Under the pieces are notes generated by a model. The model had not been told where the DNA came from. It did not search any database and saw nothing but the letters and a program-made list of their open reading frames with translations. Below are positions 63,418 to 64,000 of a DNA stretch of 64,000 nt, in pieces. The translations under genes were made by a program, and so were the position numbers. The number at the start of each line of letters is the position of its first letter. The first letter of the stretch is position 1. The stretch is from a virus: positions 1-64,000 of IMG/VR virus record IMGVR_UViG_3300032116_000122; one strand, 5' to 3'.

Positions 63418-64000
63418 ATGGCCAAAGACCCAAACGAAGACACATCCAACCTCAGTGGGTTATCAGCTGAAGATGCCGCTCAGCTTAAAAAGCTAATCGA
63501 CGCTTCAGGTGGTTTTTACGCTGCTAAAGATGGCAAAGTTGTAGACGTTTCCAACACACCAGAGTTCAAAGCACTGTTTAAGTCGTCTAGCGCAGATGTA
63601 CGTGCTAAATTAAGTGGTTTAAAGAAAGCAGCAAAATCAAAAGTATCTAAAGAGGTAAAAGCTGATAAAGAAGACCCAGAAAGAAAGCGTAGACTTGGAT
63701 CTTCAAAAACAGAAACCACTAGAAACGTAGCAGCTTCACAAGTTAAAAAACTTGGTACTGCTCAAGAACGTGCTGATGTAATCTCTGCACGACAAGCTCG
63801 TGTTGAAAAATTCCCAACCACTGAAAAGATTGCCGACGTTAAAGAAGCTCTGTCGCTTAAACAGCGTGGGCAAGCTAAGGTAACTGACCCAGACACTGGG
63901 GTTACCACGGTAGTTCCAGACCCAAAGGGAGTCCCCCAACTTGAAGGTACTGGTGCAATACCACGTATTCAAGGAGGAACATCACAGCTAGGTACTCCCC
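63418..64000 (+). CDS. Hypothetical basic protein, 3' end outside window
   Basis: The gene starts at 63418 with GGAG upstream and is open to the end of the window (at least 194 residues). The product is Lys/Ala/Ser-rich: SGLSAEDAAQLKKLIDASGG, then AKLSGLKKAAKSKVSKEVKA, and RKRRLGSSKTETTRNVAASQ. It looks partly disordered and DNA-binding-like, without a clear domain. A Pro/Gly/Thr-rich part begins near residue 150. Its full length and function cannot be judged from this piece. Confidence 0.55.
   Translation, partial: MAKDPNEDTSNLSGLSAEDAAQLKKLIDASGGFYAAKDGKVVDVSNTPEFKALFKSSSADVRAKLSGLKKAAKSKVSKEVKADKEDPERKRRLGSSKTETTRNVAASQVKKLGTAQERADVISARQARVEKFPTTEKIADVKEALSLKQRGQAKVTDPDTGVTTVVPDPKGVPQLEGTGAIPRIQGGTSQLGTP

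Noticed and set aside
1-64000. Integrase, excisionase, transposase or insertion sequence
   Set aside because: I read all gene products for these families and found none, so lysogeny cannot be supported from this window.

Overview
The window is a contiguous part of the genome of a tailed phage with a contractile tail (myovirus morphotype). It carries a large terminase, portal, scaffold, major capsid protein, sheath, tube, a long tape measure and a full baseplate set, followed by its own replication and recombination genes. Base composition is near 45% GC with small gaps and many ATGA or TGATG stop/start overlaps. The endolysin is a D-Ala-D-Ala peptidase with a peptidoglycan-binding domain, and several genes without a Shine-Dalgarno sequence have a TANNNT hexamer 6-7 nt before their ATG, as in leaderless actinobacterial transcripts. 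A moderate to low GC, probably aquatic, actinobacterial host is my best inference; nothing in the window proves it.

Layout. 1-2.4 kb: GC-rich leftward arm with three small genes, a tRNA-Met, structured non-coding DNA and an array of four palindromic operators. 2.4-9.4 kb: rightward accessory genes, including two GT-A-like glycosyltransferases, a GT17-like transferase, a methyltransferase, a tRNA-Ile(UAU), a secreted Thr-rich surface protein and a run of tiny membrane proteins. 9.4-18.9 kb: virion appendages (tail fibres, a BspA-type repeat protein, an Mtd-like fibre, a fibronectin type III protein) with the holin/endolysin pair in the middle. 18.9-32.4 kb: terminase, metallophosphoesterase, portal, scaffold, capsid, collar fibre and head-tail connectors. 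32.4-46.2 kb: sheath, tube, tail assembly chaperone with a probable frameshifted extension, tape measure with two cell-wall hydrolase domains, and baseplate proteins ending at a gpI-like protein. 47.3-48.6 kb: leftward cassette of four very small basic proteins plus a Dps. 48.7-63 kb: replication and recombination, including a winged-helix initiator, helicase loader, DnaB-type helicase, primase, SNF2-type helicase, SSB, family A DNA polymerase, RecA-like recombinase, Cas4/AddB-like nuclease and two resolvase-like nucleases, then a SpoVS homologue.

How it fits together. The most informative signal is inside the initiator gene at 48.7 kb: three GGGTCA-N4-TGACCC palindromes plus a half-site, partly spaced at 22-23 bp, followed at once by an AT-rich stretch. 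They fall in the linker between the DNA-binding and C-terminal parts of the protein, the same arrangement as the lambda origin inside gene O. The helicase loader, helicase and primase follow directly, so this is a strong candidate for the phage replication origin. The Dps cassette diverges from this gene across a palindrome and may package or protect DNA.
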